Origin: UBA11524 sp965646445
Lineage (GTDB): Bacteria > Bacillota > Clostridia > Christensenellales > Aristaeellaceae
NCBI GenBank assembly: GCA_965646445.1
Contig: CBFFZW010000056.1
Coordinates: 1 to 23,911 of the forward strand
DNA: 23,911 nucleotides
Direction: 5' to 3'
This document shows positions 22,916 to 23,911 of this stretch, in pieces. Each line of letters starts with the position of its first letter. The stretch's first letter is position 1. The translations under genes were made by a program, and so were the position numbers. Below the pieces are notes generated by a model that was given only the letters and a program-made list of their open reading frames with translations, did no database searches and was not told where the DNA came from.

Positions 22916-23809
22916 CGGAAGGGGGGCGAAACACGGGTGGACATCATAACACGGCTGACGGCGGCGGGTTTTTTCCGCGTCATCGCGCTGGACGCGGCCA
23001 AAGCCTCCGACGCCTTCACCCATGGAACGCTGCTCATCGCGCTGTGGCGGTACGACGCGGAGATCACCCCAACGCACGGCGAGGGCTGGATTCACCCCTA
23101 CTACTTTGCCTCTCAGCGGGCTTATGACGCGGCGGCGGGGCTTGTCCGGGATGCGGCGGCGGAAGGCGCGGTCATCCAGCTGCGGGACGACGTGCGGCTC
23201 AAGCCCATCTTTGCCCGCCTGCCGGATTTTCACCAGGGCTGGAATACGCTGTCCTATGTGGAAGGCGCGGGCAGCCGTTTTCACGCGCAGACCTTGTGGC
23301 TGGCCGAGACGCTGGCCGGTTTGACGCCTTTGTACGACGTCCCCCACGAGCGCCAATGCGGAAGCTGCCGCAGATGCATGGAGGCCTGTCCCACCGGCGC
23401 CATTCAGGTAGACGGCTTTCATCGCGAGCGTTGCCTGCGGTATTGGATGATGTCGGGCCAGACAGCGCCGGAGTTCATTCGGGAAGAGATGGGCGTCCGG
23501 CTCATCGGCTGCGATGACTGTCAGCGCTGCTGCCCCCACAACGCGCCTGCCGGGGAGATCAGCCATGACAGGATTCCACTGGCCGAATTGCTGGCCCGCC
23601 CGAAGGAAACGGCCCTGGCGCTTCGTCCGCTGATCGGCGTCAACCTGACGCTGCCCAATCGTGTATTGAGTCAGGCCTGCATAATGGCCGGCAGCATCGG
23701 GCGGGAGGATCTGCTGCCGCTGCTGACGCGCCTGGCCGATCATCCGTCTCCGAATGTCAGGACGTACAGCACATGGGCTGTCAATGCTATCACAGCAAAG
23801 GCGAAATAG
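22895..23809 (+). CDS. QueG-like double [4Fe-4S] cluster protein
   Basis: 304 residues. The centre has the double-cluster pattern of epoxyqueuosine reductase QueG: CGSCRRCMEACPTGAI (Cys155-158-161-165), Cys180, and GCDDCQRCCPHN (Cys206-209-212-213). C-terminal LLPLLTRLADHPSPNVRTYSTWAV looks like one HEAT-type repeat, as in QueG. However, the AGLGWIGKN motif and the Asp region that precede the clusters in true QueG are not recognisable (a GWNTLSYVEGAGSR stretch takes their place), so it may be a paralog with another substrate. The start is uncertain: ATG 22895 has GAGGGGAG before it but lies inside a terminator-like hairpin. GTG 22937, after GAAGGGGGG, would give 290 residues beginning with a QueG-like first helix. 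Confidence 0.8.
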   Translation: MKASLLFRKGGETRVDIITRLTAAGFFRVIALDAAKASDAFTHGTLLIALWRYDAEITPTHGEGWIHPYYFASQRAYDAAAGLVRDAAAEGAVIQLRDDVRLKPIFARLPDFHQGWNTLSYVEGAGSRFHAQTLWLAETLAGLTPLYDVPHERQCGSCRRCMEACPTGAIQVDGFHRERCLRYWMMSGQTAPEFIREEMGVRLIGCDDCQRCCPHNAPAGEISHDRIPLAELLARPKETALALRPLIGVNLTLPNRVLSQACIMAGSIGREDLLPLLTRLADHPSPNVRTYSTWAVNAITAKAK

Positions 23810-23832
23810 CGGATATCGCGGTTTCGCCTTTT
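23797..23832 (+). terminator. Terminator of the QueG-like gene
   Basis: AAAGGCGAAA (23797-23806) and TTTCGCCTTT (23822-23831) form a 10-bp stem, with an inner GCG/CGC pairing, and TTTT ends the run (23829-23832). The stop codon of the gene is inside the hairpin. The 79 bases after it to the window end are purine-rich and show no gene that I can support. Confidence 0.88.
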
Positions 23833-23911
23833 GTAGGTTTGTCAAACAAAATAGACAGAGAAGGAGGAGAGGAGGTCAGAGGGAGAAGCCCAGTTGAGGG
23901 GGCGCATAGGA

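Noticed and set aside
23833..23911. Purine-rich end of the window as the start of another gene
   Set aside because: Ribosome-site-like GGAGG strings are present, but no start codon with a supported reading frame follows within the window.

Overview
The window looks like a piece of the chromosome of a GC-rich anaerobic member of the Firmicutes, probably class Clostridia. The reasons are strong Shine-Dalgarno sites (AAGGAGG-like) before nearly every gene, the dxs-tlyA-argR-recN order typical of Firmicutes, an Rnf complex, pyruvate phosphate dikinase, and a membrane-anchored MurF-type ligase beside ddl. I cannot assign an order or genus. No mobile element, tRNA, rRNA or CRISPR array is visible.

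Layout. (1) 184-5071, plus strand: a GNAT acetyltransferase behind a near-consensus promoter, an alpha/beta hydrolase, a MurF-like ligase with a membrane domain, D-Ala-D-Ala ligase, and a small membrane protein with a disordered N-terminus. (2) 5100-10535, plus: dxs, tlyA, an AAC(6')-like acetyltransferase, argR (own promoter with a candidate ARG box) and recN. Many Clostridia carry nadK where the acetyltransferase sits here. (3) 10653-15461, plus: an Rnf operon in the order C-D-E-A-B. RnfG is absent, because rnfD and rnfE overlap by 8 bases. The operon ends in a strong terminator. (4) 15462-15875: a mostly non-coding stretch with a possible 53-codon ORF and the ppdK promoter. (5) 15876-18515: ppdK, closed by a UUCG-loop terminator that can work in both directions. 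(6) 18669-21949, minus strand: lgt, a serine hydrolase of the beta-lactamase fold and recX form one overlapping operon from a consensus promoter. A four-helix membrane protein downstream has its own promoter. (7) 22232-23809, plus: upp, then a divergent QueG-like iron-sulfur protein.

How the genes fit together. The first block makes and ligates peptidoglycan precursors. The second combines isoprenoid precursor synthesis, rRNA methylation, arginine control and DNA repair. Rnf couples ferredoxin/NAD redox to an ion gradient, and PPDK links pyruvate, PEP and PPi, so both belong to central anaerobic energy metabolism.

Most worth a second look: the Rnf cluster without RnfG and with a seven-cluster RnfB, the AAC(6')-like gene inside a core operon, the membrane domain in place of the usual MurF N-terminal domain, and stem-loops placed shortly before the start codon of four transcripts.
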